A stretch of DNA of 64,000 nt from Rhodobacter sp. Lineage in GTDB: Bacteria; Pseudomonadota; Alphaproteobacteria; Rhodobacterales; Rhodobacteraceae. The translations under genes were made by a program, and so were the position numbers. The stretch is from the NCBI GenBank assembly GCA_016704435.1, contig JADJAB010000017.1:1-64000 (forward strand). The letters run 5' to 3'. The number at the start of each line of letters is the position of its first letter. Position 1 is the first letter of the stretch. The notes under the pieces are model-generated. The model had not been told where the DNA came from, did not search any database, and saw nothing but the letters and a program-made list of their open reading frames with translations. Shown in pieces: positions 28,944 to 37,012 of this stretch.

Positions 28944-30199
28944 CCGAAACGTTGTCCGACCGCCGCACCCGGCTGATGGGGCCGAACGTGCCGACCTTTT
29001 ACCGAATACCCGTTCATATCATTCGGGGTGAGGGGATCTGGCTGTGGGATGCCGGCGGCAAGCGCTATCTCGATTGCTACAACAATGTCGCCCATGTCGG
29101 CCATTGCCACCCGCGCGTGGTGCAGGCGATCTGTGCGCAGGCCGCGACGCTGAACACCCATACCCGCTACCATCACGACCTTGTGCTGGACTATATCGAG
29201 CGGCTGACGACCACCTTTGACCACGGGATTTCGCAGGCGATCCTGACCTGCACCGGCTCCGAGGCGAACGACATCGCGCTGCGGATGGCGCAGGCGGCGA
29301 CCGGAAAGACCGGTATCATTGCCACCGACGCCACCTATCACGGCAACACCATGGCGGTGTCCCAGCTGTCCACCCGCAAACCCCCGATCGGCGGGCGCTG
29401 GCCGAATGTGCGCCTTGTGCCGGCGCCCGATCCGCTGGCGACACCGGACCCGGATGGCCGGCTGTTCGCGGGCCACGTCCGGCGGGCCATGGCAGAGCTG
29501 TCGGCGGCGGGCTTCGGCACCTCGGCCCTGCTGATCTGCCCGATGTTCGCCAACGAGGGCCTGCCGGACCTGCCTGCCAGCTGGCTTGCACCCACCGAGG
29601 CGGCGTTGCGGGCCGAGGGTGCGCTGATCATCGCCGACGAGGTGCAGCCCGGCTTTGGCCGTTCGGGCAGCCATTTCTGGGGCCACGACAGGCTGGCTTT
29701 CCGCCCTGACATCGTCACCATGGGCAAACCGATGGGCAACGGCCACCCGGTCGCGGGCGTCGCCACCACCCCCGCCATCATGGCAGATTTCCGCAATGCC
29801 TTCAGCTATTTCAACACCTTTGGCGGCAACCCCGTCGCGGCCGCCGCCGCACTGGCGGTGCTGGACGTGATCCGCGACGAGGACCTGCAGGAAAACGCCG
29901 CCCGCGTGTCGGCACATATGCTGAATCGCCTGCGCGACTTGCGCCACCCGCTGCTGGTGGATGTCCGGGCAAACGGGCTGTTCTTTGGCGCCGAATTCCA
30001 GATCAACGGCGCCCCTGCTACCCGTTTCGCCGCCGATCTGGTGGAAAGCATGGTCCGGAAAGGCTTCTTGACGAACGTGATCGGCGCTGGCCGCCACATC
30101 CTCAAAATCCGCCCGCCGATGCCCTTCAGTATCGAGAATGCCGACATGCTGATGGATGCGCTGACCCGCAATTTGCACGAAACCCCGGTACCCGCATGA
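28940..30199 (+). CDS. Class III PLP enzyme of the AGXT2L (phosphoethanolamine/phosphohydroxylysine phospho-lyase) type
   Basis: A 419-residue PLP enzyme. CYNNVAHVGHCHPRVV, LNTHTRYHHD and TCTGSEANDIALRMAQ match the ethanolamine-phosphate/hydroxylysine-phosphate phospho-lyase (AGXT2L1/2) branch better than ordinary omega-transaminases. IIADEVQPGFGRSG holds the PLP-ring Asp and TMGKPMGNGHP the Schiff-base Lys (about 263). The next gene, overlapping by ATGA, encodes a kinase of the class that makes such phospho-amines in animals, so the pair plausibly phosphorylates an amino alcohol and then removes phosphate and ammonia to give an aldehyde. An ordinary aminotransferase role cannot be excluded. 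Confidence 0.78.
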   Translation: MTETLSDRRTRLMGPNVPTFYRIPVHIIRGEGIWLWDAGGKRYLDCYNNVAHVGHCHPRVVQAICAQAATLNTHTRYHHDLVLDYIERLTTTFDHGISQAILTCTGSEANDIALRMAQAATGKTGIIATDATYHGNTMAVSQLSTRKPPIGGRWPNVRLVPAPDPLATPDPDGRLFAGHVRRAMAELSAAGFGTSALLICPMFANEGLPDLPASWLAPTEAALRAEGALIIADEVQPGFGRSGSHFWGHDRLAFRPDIVTMGKPMGNGHPVAGVATTPAIMADFRNAFSYFNTFGGNPVAAAAALAVLDVIRDEDLQENAARVSAHMLNRLRDLRHPLLVDVRANGLFFGAEFQINGAPATRFAADLVESMVRKGFLTNVIGAGRHILKIRPPMPFSIENADMLMDALTRNLHETPVPA

Positions 30200-31110
30200 T
30201 CGAAACCCTCGCCCAGGAGGCCGCCGCGCATTGGGGCGGCACGCCGTTGCGGCTGATCCGCAACCGCGAGAATGCGGTGTTCGAGATGGAGCTTCCCGGC
30301 GGCGAACGCGCCGCACTGCGCCTGCACCGGCAGGGCTATCAGCCGGATGCCGCGATCCGGTCCGAGCTGTGGTGGTGCGCCGCACTTGCCGCCCGCGGCG
30401 TCAACGTGCCCGCCGCCCTGCCCGCACGCGACGGCACTCTGTTGGTCACCCTGTCCAATGGCCGCGCCGCCAGCGCAATCGACTGGATCGAAGGCGAGCC
30501 GCTGGGCGAGGCCGGCGTACCCTTTTCCACCCCGCTGCCGCTGCTCTTGCAGCGTCACCGCCAATTGGGAAAACTGATCCGCGACCTGCACGACACCACC
30601 GCCGCGCTGGATCTGCCAGAGGGGTTCCAGCGCCCGCGATGGGACCTTGACGGCCTGACCGGCGAGGCCCCGTTCTGGGGCCGGTTCTGGGATCATCCCG
30701 CTGCCACTTCCGGCCAGCGCGCCATGCTGATCCGCGCCCGCCATGGCTTGCGGGAAAGGCTGGCGGCCGTGCCGGAGGTGCAGTTGATTCACGCCGATGT
30801 GCTGCGCGAAAACGTTCTTGTGAACGATCGTGCGGTTTGCCTGATCGACTTTGACGATTCCGGCTGGGGCTATGCTCTCTACGACCTGGGCACCACGCTG
30901 TCGCAAAACCTCTACGAACCGGGCTACCAGGACATCCGCGATGCGCTGATGGAAGGCTACGGCACCACGGACACCGATCTGGTCGAGCTGATGACCCTGG
31001 CCCGCACCTGCGCCTCGGTCGGCTGGACGATGCCTCGGCTTGCGGCTGACGACCCGATCCACCCAAGCCACATCGCCCGCGCGGTGATGTGGGCCGAGCG
31101 CGTTCTATAG
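30196..31110 (+). CDS. APH-family small-molecule kinase (hydroxylysine kinase/homoserine kinase-like)
   Basis: A 304-residue aminoglycoside-phosphotransferase-fold kinase. The Brenner motif LIHADVLRENVLV (His, Asp, Asn; about residues 197-209) and the metal-binding CLIDFDDSGWGYALYDL are intact; the Lys/Arg-containing N-lobe includes RNRENAVFEMELPGG. It is translationally coupled to the phospho-lyase-like gene upstream, which points to an amino-alcohol substrate such as hydroxylysine or ethanolamine rather than an antibiotic. No signal or membrane segment is present, so it is cytoplasmic. Confidence 0.78.
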   Translation: MIETLAQEAAAHWGGTPLRLIRNRENAVFEMELPGGERAALRLHRQGYQPDAAIRSELWWCAALAARGVNVPAALPARDGTLLVTLSNGRAASAIDWIEGEPLGEAGVPFSTPLPLLLQRHRQLGKLIRDLHDTTAALDLPEGFQRPRWDLDGLTGEAPFWGRFWDHPAATSGQRAMLIRARHGLRERLAAVPEVQLIHADVLRENVLVNDRAVCLIDFDDSGWGYALYDLGTTLSQNLYEPGYQDIRDALMEGYGTTDTDLVELMTLARTCASVGWTMPRLAADDPIHPSHIARAVMWAERVL

Positions 31111-31218
31111 CCCCTGGCAGCTGGCAGAATCGGTTGCGCCAAGCAATATGAACGGCTAGTCAGCGCCAAGGCAACGGCCCTCAGGCAGGGGCCATGACAG
31201 AGGTGACAGGCAGCCGCG

Positions 31219-32697
31219 ATGTCCGATGATCCGAACGCGCCGATCAACCGCTGGAAAACCCTCGACAAGGACCTGAGCCGCGTGGTCCAGCTGGAACAGG
31301 CAACCGCGGCGATCTCGCGGCCCATGGTGGCCATCGGTATCTCGCTGGTCTTCGTGGTGGTCTGCGGTCTGGCTGCATTCGGCCTGACGGGCCAGGGCTC
31401 CGGCACCGCGATCATCGTCGCAGCCGCCGTTTTCGGGGCCTACATGGCACTGAACATCGGCGCCAATGATGTCGCCAACAACATGGGCCCGGCCGTGGGC
31501 GCCAATGCCCTGTCGATGGGCGGCGCGCTGATCATCGCCGTCGTGTTCGAGACGTTGGGCGCGTTGGTCGCCGGGGGCGATGTGGTGTCCACCATCTCGG
31601 GCGGCATCGTCGCGCCCGAGGCGGTGGCGAATCCCGAAACCTTCATCTGGGCGATGATGGCCGCACTGATTGCCGCCGCGTTGTGGCTGAACCTTGCGAC
31701 ATGGTTCGGCGCCCCGGTCTCGACCACACATTCCATTGTTGGCGGGGTGATGGGCGCAGGCATCGCCGCGGCAGGGTTTGCCGCGGTGGAATGGGGCAAG
31801 ATGGGGCAGATCGCCGCCTCCTGGGTGGTATCTCCCATCCTGGGCGGGGCCGTCGCGGCGCTGTTCCTGGCCTTCATCAAGGCCTTCATCAACGATGTTC
31901 CCGACAAACTGGCCGCCGCCCGCCGCTGGGTGCCGCTGCTGATCGGCGTCATGGCCGGCGCCTTTGCGGCCTATCTGTCGATGAAGGGCCTGAAGAAGAT
32001 CGTCACCATCGAGCTTGGTCAGGCGGTGATGCTGGGCACGGCATGCGGTTTTGCCACCTGGCTTCTGTTCCGCCCCATCATCCGCCGCCAGTCGGCCGGG
32101 ATGGAGAACCGCAAACGCTCGCTCAAGGTCCTGTTCGCGGTGCCGCTGATCGCTTCGGCCGCGCTGTTGTCCTTTGCCCATGGTGCCAATGACGTGGCCA
32201 ATGCCGTGGGTCCGCTGGCCGCCATCGTCCATGCGGTGCAGGACGCGGGCACCTCGGACAAGGTCACCATCCCGCTTTGGGTGATGATGATCGGTGCCGC
32301 CGGGATTTCCTTTGGCCTGATGCTGTTCGGGCCGAAGCTGATCCGGATGGTCGGGCAGGAGATCACCAAGCTGAACCCGGTGCGCGCCTATTGCGTGGCG
32401 CTTTCGGCGGCGATCACGGTCATCATCGCTTCGGGGCTGGGGCTGCCGGTGTCGTCCACCCATATCGCCGTGGGCGGGGTCTTCGGCGTGGGCTTTTACC
32501 GCGAATGGCATGCCGAGCGGCGGGCCCGCCTGCTGAACCTGCAAAAGGGCAAGCCGCTGTCCGCCGAGGAGCGCCGCCGCCGCAAGCTGGTGCGCCGCGT
32601 TCATGTTGCCGGAATCGCGGCGGCCTGGGTCATCACCGTGCCGATGACGGCGCTGCTGTCGGCGCTGCTGTTCCTGGCGCTGAACGGGTTGTTCTGA
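31219..32697 (+). CDS. pit: Inorganic phosphate transporter, PiT family
   Basis: A 492-residue permease with about ten to twelve membrane helices. The duplicated PiT signature appears as NIGANDVANNMGPAVGA in the N-half and FAHGANDVANAVGPLAA in the C-half, each with paired STTHS-like motifs (PVSTTHSIVGG and PVSSTHIAVGG). It imports phosphate as a metal-phosphate complex with protons. A cytoplasmic N-terminal extension of about 35 residues is typical of the longer alphaproteobacterial forms. It converges on pncB, with six bases between the stops. Confidence 0.92.
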   Translation: MSDDPNAPINRWKTLDKDLSRVVQLEQATAAISRPMVAIGISLVFVVVCGLAAFGLTGQGSGTAIIVAAAVFGAYMALNIGANDVANNMGPAVGANALSMGGALIIAVVFETLGALVAGGDVVSTISGGIVAPEAVANPETFIWAMMAALIAAALWLNLATWFGAPVSTTHSIVGGVMGAGIAAAGFAAVEWGKMGQIAASWVVSPILGGAVAALFLAFIKAFINDVPDKLAAARRWVPLLIGVMAGAFAAYLSMKGLKKIVTIELGQAVMLGTACGFATWLLFRPIIRRQSAGMENRKRSLKVLFAVPLIASAALLSFAHGANDVANAVGPLAAIVHAVQDAGTSDKVTIPLWVMMIGAAGISFGLMLFGPKLIRMVGQEITKLNPVRAYCVALSAAITVIIASGLGLPVSSTHIAVGGVFGVGFYREWHAERRARLLNLQKGKPLSAEERRRRKLVRRVHVAGIAAAWVITVPMTALLSALLFLALNGLF

Positions 32698-32703
32698 GGC
32701 TGT

Positions 32704-33993
32704 TCAGACCAAAACGTCCTGCGCCACCTGTTCGCCCACACCGAAGACGCGCTTGTAGCGGGCAATCTCGTCCTTCGGACCCATCGCCTTGTTGGGATTG
32801 TCGGACAGCTTGACCGTCGGCCGGCCATTGGCCGAGACCGCCTTGCAGACCAGGCTGAACGGCGCCAGCGCGTCGTCCGGCACCAGGCCTCGGAAGTCAT
32901 TGGTCAGCATGGTGCCCCACCCGAACGAGACCTTCACCTGGCCGTTGAAGCGGGCGTAAAGCTCTTCGATCTTTTCCACGTCCAGCCCGTCGGAAAAGAT
33001 CACCAGCTTCGTCGTCGGGTCTTCACCGCGGTCCTTCCACCAGCGGATGGCAATATCCGCCGCCACCGCCGGATCGCCGCTGTCGATGCGGATGCCGGTC
33101 CAGCTGGCCAGCCAGTCAGGCGCATTCTTCAGGAAACCCTCGGTGCCATAGGTGTCGGGCAGGATGATGCGCAGATTGCCGTCATGTTCTTCGTGCCAGT
33201 CGGCCAGGACCTGGTAGGGCGCCTGCGCCAATTCTGCATCGGTATCGGCCAGCGCCGCATAGACCATCGGCAATTCATGCGCATTGGTGCCGATCGCCTC
33301 GATGTCGCGGCGCATGGCGATGCGGCAATTCGAGGTGCCGGTGAACTTGTCCCCCAGCCCCTCCTGCATCGCCTGCACGCACCAGTCCTGCCACAGGAAA
33401 CTGTGCCGCCTACGGGTGCCGAAATCGGCCAGTTTCAGCCCGTCGATCCGCCGCAGCCGTTCCACCTTTTCCCAGATCCGGGCCATGGCGCGGGCGTAGA
33501 GCACCTGCAACTCGAACTTGCCCATCTCGCGAAGGACCGCACGGCCGCGCAGCTCCATCAGCACCGCCAGAGCGGGAATTTCCCACAGCATGACCTCGGG
33601 CCAGCTGCCTTCGAACGTCAGTTCATATTGCCCATCACGCCTTTCCAGATGATAGGGCGGCAGGCGCAGGGCTTCGAACCACTCCATGAAATCCGACCGG
33701 AACATCTGCCGCTTGCCGTAGAAGGTGTTGCCGCGCAGCCAGGTGCTTTCGCCCCGCGTCAGGCGGAGCGAGCGGACATGATCCAGCTGTTCGCGCAATT
33801 CGCCTTCGTCGACCAGATCGGCCAGCCGCACCTCGCGGCTGCGGTTGATCAGGCTGAAGGTGACCGTGGTATCCCGCTTGTTGCGAAAGATCGACTGGCA
33901 CATCAACAGCTTGTAGAAATCGGTGTCGATCAGGCTGCGGACGATCGGGTCGATCCTCCAGTTGTGATTGTGAACGCGCGTTGCGATATCCAT
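32704..33993 (-). CDS. pncB: Nicotinate phosphoribosyltransferase
   Basis: A 429-residue PncB, forming nicotinate mononucleotide from nicotinate, PRPP and ATP in the Preiss-Handler NAD salvage route. Blocks: SLIDTDFYKLLMCQSIFR near the N-terminus, KLADFGTRRRHSFLWQ, FTGTSNCRIA with HELPMVYAAL (catalytic His region), RIDSGDP and LVIFSDGLDVEKI, and SFGWGTMLTNDF for phosphate binding. pncA, which makes nicotinate, ends four bases upstream of its start on the same strand, so the two successive enzymes form an operon. Confidence 0.95.
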   Translation of the reverse strand: MDIATRVHNHNWRIDPIVRSLIDTDFYKLLMCQSIFRNKRDTTVTFSLINRSREVRLADLVDEGELREQLDHVRSLRLTRGESTWLRGNTFYGKRQMFRSDFMEWFEALRLPPYHLERRDGQYELTFEGSWPEVMLWEIPALAVLMELRGRAVLREMGKFELQVLYARAMARIWEKVERLRRIDGLKLADFGTRRRHSFLWQDWCVQAMQEGLGDKFTGTSNCRIAMRRDIEAIGTNAHELPMVYAALADTDAELAQAPYQVLADWHEEHDGNLRIILPDTYGTEGFLKNAPDWLASWTGIRIDSGDPAVAADIAIRWWKDRGEDPTTKLVIFSDGLDVEKIEELYARFNGQVKVSFGWGTMLTNDFRGLVPDDALAPFSLVCKAVSANGRPTVKLSDNPNKAMGPKDEIARYKRVFGVGEQVAQDVLV

Positions 33994-33997
33994 CAGG

Positions 33998-34607
33998 TCA
34001 TGCCTCCAGCGCGACGCCGGCGGCTTGCATCTGCCGACGTGCCTCGGCCAGCGAGCCGTTCAGGTCGATCGCCCGGCAGGCGTCTTCCAGCACCGCGGCC
34101 TGAAAGCCCAGCTTTGCAGCATCCAGCGCGGAAAATGCGACACAGAAGTCGGTCGCCAGGCCGACAAACACCAGCGCCGTCACCCCGCGCGACTTCAAGT
34201 AGCCCTCAAGCCCCGTCGGGGTAGTCTGGTCGTTCTCGAAAAAGGCAGAGTAGCTGTCGATCCCGGCACGGAATCCTTTGCGGATAATGAGTTGTGCGGG
34301 ATCGGTGCGCAAGTCACGGTGGAACGCGGCACCGCTGGTGCCCTGCACGCAATGGGTGGGCCACAGCACCTGCGGGCCATAGGGCATTTCGGTCAGCGAG
34401 AACGGCGCGGCGCCCGGATGGTTGGCCGCGAAAGAGGCGTGATCTGCCGGGTGCCAGTCCTGGGTCAGCACGACGTTCGGGAAATTCTCCATCAAACCAT
34501 TGATCCGGCTGATGATTTCCATCGCCCCCGGCAACAGCCAGCGCACCGCCCGGGCAGAAATCATTCTGCACGTCGATCACGATCAAGGCCTCGTTCGCGT
34601 TCCGCAT
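33998..34607 (-). CDS. pncA: Nicotinamidase (frameshifted)
   Basis: A 202-residue nicotinamidase when repaired. The first part begins at 34607 (MRNANEALIVIDVQNDFCPGG) with the catalytic Asp in VIDVQNDF, and after AVAGGD the frame shifts. The rest has the metal site DWHPADH and the catalytic Cys in GLATDFCVAFSALDA. Removing one G from GATGGAAATC (CC at 34519-34520 on the plus strand) joins GGD to EIISRINGLMENFPNVV. It converts nicotinamide to nicotinate for PncB, the next gene. A real null mutation would be surprising beside an intact pncB, so an error is likely. Confidence 0.86.
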
Positions 34608-34709
34608 GGCGGTCTCCGTGGCGCTTCCAGGTTCCTTGGGTAAGACCGGGTGCAGGGGCCGTCAAGCGAAGCGCTTGAAATCCCGCGCCCAAGGGGGCAA
34701 AGACCGCCC

Positions 34710-35612
34710 ATGCCGACGATTGCAGCCCTGTATCATTTCGCCCGCTTCGACGACCCCGCCGCCTTGCGGGGACCGCTTCTGGAACTGTGCCTTGCGCGTG
34801 GCATCAAGGGCTCTCTCCTTCTGGCGCACGAGGGGGTGAACGGCACCATCGCCGGGCCGCGAGAGGGCGTGGACGCGGTGCTGGCGCATCTGCGGGCGTG
34901 GCCGGGGTGTGCGGCGCTGGAGTGGAAGGAAAGTCACGCAGATTCAATGCCTTTCGGGCGGATGAAGGTCAAGCTGAAGCGCGAGATCGTGACCATGGGG
35001 GTGCCCGATGTGGACCCGATGGCCGCCGTGGGGCACTATGTTCCCGCCGACCGGTGGAATGCGCTGATCAGCGCCCCTGACGTGGCGGTGATCGACACGC
35101 GAAACGGCTACGAGGTGGAGATCGGCACGTTTCAGGGCGCGGTCGATCCGGGCACAGCCTCGTTCCGCGAGTTTCCGGCCTGGTGGGAGGCCAACCGCGA
35201 GCGGTTCGGCAACAAGCGGATCGCGATGTTCTGTACCGGCGGAATCCGTTGCGAGAAATCGACCAACTATCTGCTTTCGCAAGGAGTTTCAGAGGTCTTC
35301 CACCTCAAGGGCGGGATCCTGAAATATCTTGAAGAGGTGCCAGAGGAAGCGTCGCTCTGGCAGGGGGAATGCTATGTGTTCGATGGTCGGGTGTCGGTCG
35401 GGCACGGGCTGGTACCAGGGCAGTTGACCAGTTGCGGCGCTTGTCGGCGACCGGTCACGCCAGACGGGCGGCAGCACCCGGATTTCGAAGAGGGAGTCTG
35501 TTGTGCTGCCTGTGTGAACGAGTATTCGCAAAGCGATCGCGCGCGATTCCGCGAGCGGCAGAAACAGATGGTTCTGGCCGCACGGCGCGGTGAGCGGCAC
35601 CTTGGCGGTTAA
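34710..35612 (+). CDS. trhO: tRNA uridine(34) hydroxylase / rhodanese-related TrhO
   Basis: A 300-residue protein with an N-terminal acylphosphatase-like domain (LLAHEGVNGTIAGP), a rhodanese domain with the active Cys in MFCTGGIRCEKST, and a C-terminal Cys-rich segment (CGACRRPVTP and VCCAACV). This order is diagnostic of TrhO/YceA, which oxygen-dependently hydroxylates uridine 34 of tRNAs on the way to cmo5U. The start at 34710 is where homology begins; an in-frame start at 34650 adds a non-conserved leader. Confidence 0.92.
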   Translation: MPTIAALYHFARFDDPAALRGPLLELCLARGIKGSLLLAHEGVNGTIAGPREGVDAVLAHLRAWPGCAALEWKESHADSMPFGRMKVKLKREIVTMGVPDVDPMAAVGHYVPADRWNALISAPDVAVIDTRNGYEVEIGTFQGAVDPGTASFREFPAWWEANRERFGNKRIAMFCTGGIRCEKSTNYLLSQGVSEVFHLKGGILKYLEEVPEEASLWQGECYVFDGRVSVGHGLVPGQLTSCGACRRPVTPDGRQHPDFEEGVCCAACVNEYSQSDRARFRERQKQMVLAARRGERHLGG

Positions 35613-35651
35613 GCCGTTGCGGACGCTGCATTAATCTGGCCACTTTCGACC

Positions 35652-35704
35652 TTTTGCAATGGCTGCAAAACGTCTGGCAAGTGTATGGCAAGCGTCTGGC
35701 AGGT
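35652..35704. repeat. Inverted repeat followed by three 11-bp direct repeats
   Basis: TTTTGCA-ATGGC-TGCAAAA (35652-35670) is a perfect inverted repeat. It is followed at once by three 11-base repeats: GTCTGGCAAGT, GTATGGCAAGC and GTCTGGCAGGT (35672-35704). The one-helical-turn spacing puts three TGGCA boxes on the same DNA face. The site lies between two convergent gene ends (trhO and the NYN gene), not at a promoter, so its role is unclear. Confidence 0.5.
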
Positions 35705-35763
35705 TTTCCACCAAACCAGGTGTTAACCATGATCCGCGACTCACCCTGCGCCAGCGGGCAGGC

Positions 35764-36516
35764 TCAGGCCTTGTCGCGGACCTTCAGCAGGGTGCCGTCC
35801 TGCTTGACCTCGAATCGCGGGAGTTTTCGGATCAGGTCAGACAGTTTCGCGCTGCCGTAGGTGCGGGTATCGAAATCGGGGTTGGCCTGGGTGATGAACT
35901 GCCCGATCTGGCCCAGCGAATACCATTCGCCGTCCGGGTCGATGGCGCGCATGGCGGCCGCGATGAGGGGAATCGCCTTGGCCGGGGCTTCCTTGCCGCC
36001 GGGCCGGGTCTCGGGCGCGACGGCACCGGGGGCGCCCCAAGGCGCGTCCGGCACGGGCTTCGGTTCATCGGCGTCAGAGCCGAGGTTCTCGACGTAGATG
36101 AAGCGTTTGCAGGCCATCCGGAAGGCCTCGGGCGTCTTCTTCTCGCCAATGCCATAGACGTCGAGGCCCTGTTCGCGGATGCGCGCGGCAAGCCTCGTGA
36201 AATCGCTGTCGGAAGACACCAGGACAAAACCGTCGAACAGGCCCGAATGCAGGAAATCCATCGCCGCGATGACGAGGCCGATGTCGGATGCGTTCTTGCC
36301 CTTGGTGTTGGAGAACTGCTGGTCGGCCACCATGCCAAGGGCGGCGACCTTGCGGGCCCAGGCGCTCAGCCTTGTGGCCGACCAGTCGCCGTAGATGCGG
36401 CGCACGGAGGCTTCGCCAAGGGCGGCGATTTCGTTGAATATGGCTTCGGCATGGCCGGCAGGCACGTTGTCGGCGTCAATCAGCACGGCAAGGCGGGGGG
36501 CGCGGGGTTCGGGCAT
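35764..36516 (-). CDS. NYN domain RNase-like protein with C-terminal OST-HTH/LOTUS domain
   Basis: A 250-residue protein. The NYN (PIN-like) domain starts LAVLIDADNVPAGHAEAIF, carries SDIGLVIAAMDFLHSG and FVLVSSDSDFTRLAARIRE, and so retains the set of acidic residues that form the metal site of LabA/DUF88-type nucleases. After a Pro-rich linker (about 150-185) a C-terminal OST-HTH/LOTUS-like segment (IDPDGEWYSLGQIGQFI ... SDLIRKLPRFEV) probably binds RNA. The start at 36516 has AGGAG upstream. It likely processes or degrades RNA; the target is unknown. Confidence 0.85.
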   Translation of the reverse strand: MPEPRAPRLAVLIDADNVPAGHAEAIFNEIAALGEASVRRIYGDWSATRLSAWARKVAALGMVADQQFSNTKGKNASDIGLVIAAMDFLHSGLFDGFVLVSSDSDFTRLAARIREQGLDVYGIGEKKTPEAFRMACKRFIYVENLGSDADEPKPVPDAPWGAPGAVAPETRPGGKEAPAKAIPLIAAAMRAIDPDGEWYSLGQIGQFITQANPDFDTRTYGSAKLSDLIRKLPRFEVKQDGTLLKVRDKA

Positions 36517-36556
36517 TCGGGCTCCTGTTTTGCCTCTTGTCGCAGGTCGGCGCGGA

Positions 36557-36873
36557 TCAGTCGAGAAAGAAGCGGTCATGCACTTTCCAGTAGGCCAGGA
36601 GGTCGGCCCCCGTGCGGTGCGGCAGACCCAGGCGCGCCATCATCGCCAGATCCACGCCGACCAGCGTGGCCATCCGCCAGCCTTCGGCGGCGGCGCGGTG
36701 CAGGTCTTCGCCCGAAAGCGCGCGTTCCAGATTGCCCGCGCCCATGGCAATGTCGTGCAGGATATCCAGCGCGGGTTCCTCGGGCCAGTCCTCGGCAAGA
36801 CGACGCACCATCCGGCGCAGATCTCCTGCCCGGTGACAAGCACCTGGATCACGAACTCGATACGGTCGTCCAC
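36557..36873 (-). CDS. Conserved hypothetical protein (about 105 residues, frameshifted)
   Basis: I do not recognise a named family. The N-terminal frame from the GTG at 36873 reads MDDRIEFVIQVLVTGQ; the rest, DLRRMVRRLAEDWPEEPALD onwards to KVHDRFFLD, is one frame over. Adding a G to CAGGAGATC (CC at 36835-36836 on the plus strand) joins them as VTGQGDLRRMVRRL. The alternative is an unbroken 110-residue frame from 36889, but its first 25 residues (MGVWWRGRPYRVRDPG) look like a shadow frame. The protein is acidic, helical and cytoplasmic, and lies 40 bases upstream of the NYN gene on the same strand. Confidence 0.55.
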
Positions 36874-37012
36874 GCCACCACACGCCCACCGTTAAGGTGA
36901 CGGTTGTGCCAAAAACCTGACGTCAGGTCACGCGGAAATCTTGCCCAGCCCGGCTTTCCGGTCGGGGCGTGCGAGCGGCACCGGCCAGAACCAGTGCCGC
37001 AAGACGGCCTTG

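Noticed and set aside
35654..35860. Small gene (68 codons, MQWLQNVWQVYGKRLAGFPP...) on the plus strand
   Set aside because: It overlaps the 11-bp repeats, which explain its repetitive start, runs antisense into the NYN gene and has no ribosome site.
36557..36889. Uninterrupted 110-residue reading instead of a frameshifted hypothetical protein
   Set aside because: Its first 25 residues (MGVWWRGRPYRVRDPG...) look non-native, whereas MDDRIEFVIQVLVTGQ in the neighbouring frame is protein-like and joins after one base. This remains uncertain.
36975..37000. Hairpin GCGGCAC/GTGCCGC as terminator of the formaldehyde dehydrogenase gene
   Set aside because: A 12-base loop and no T-run on the minus strand make it weak; it could be chance in GC-rich DNA.
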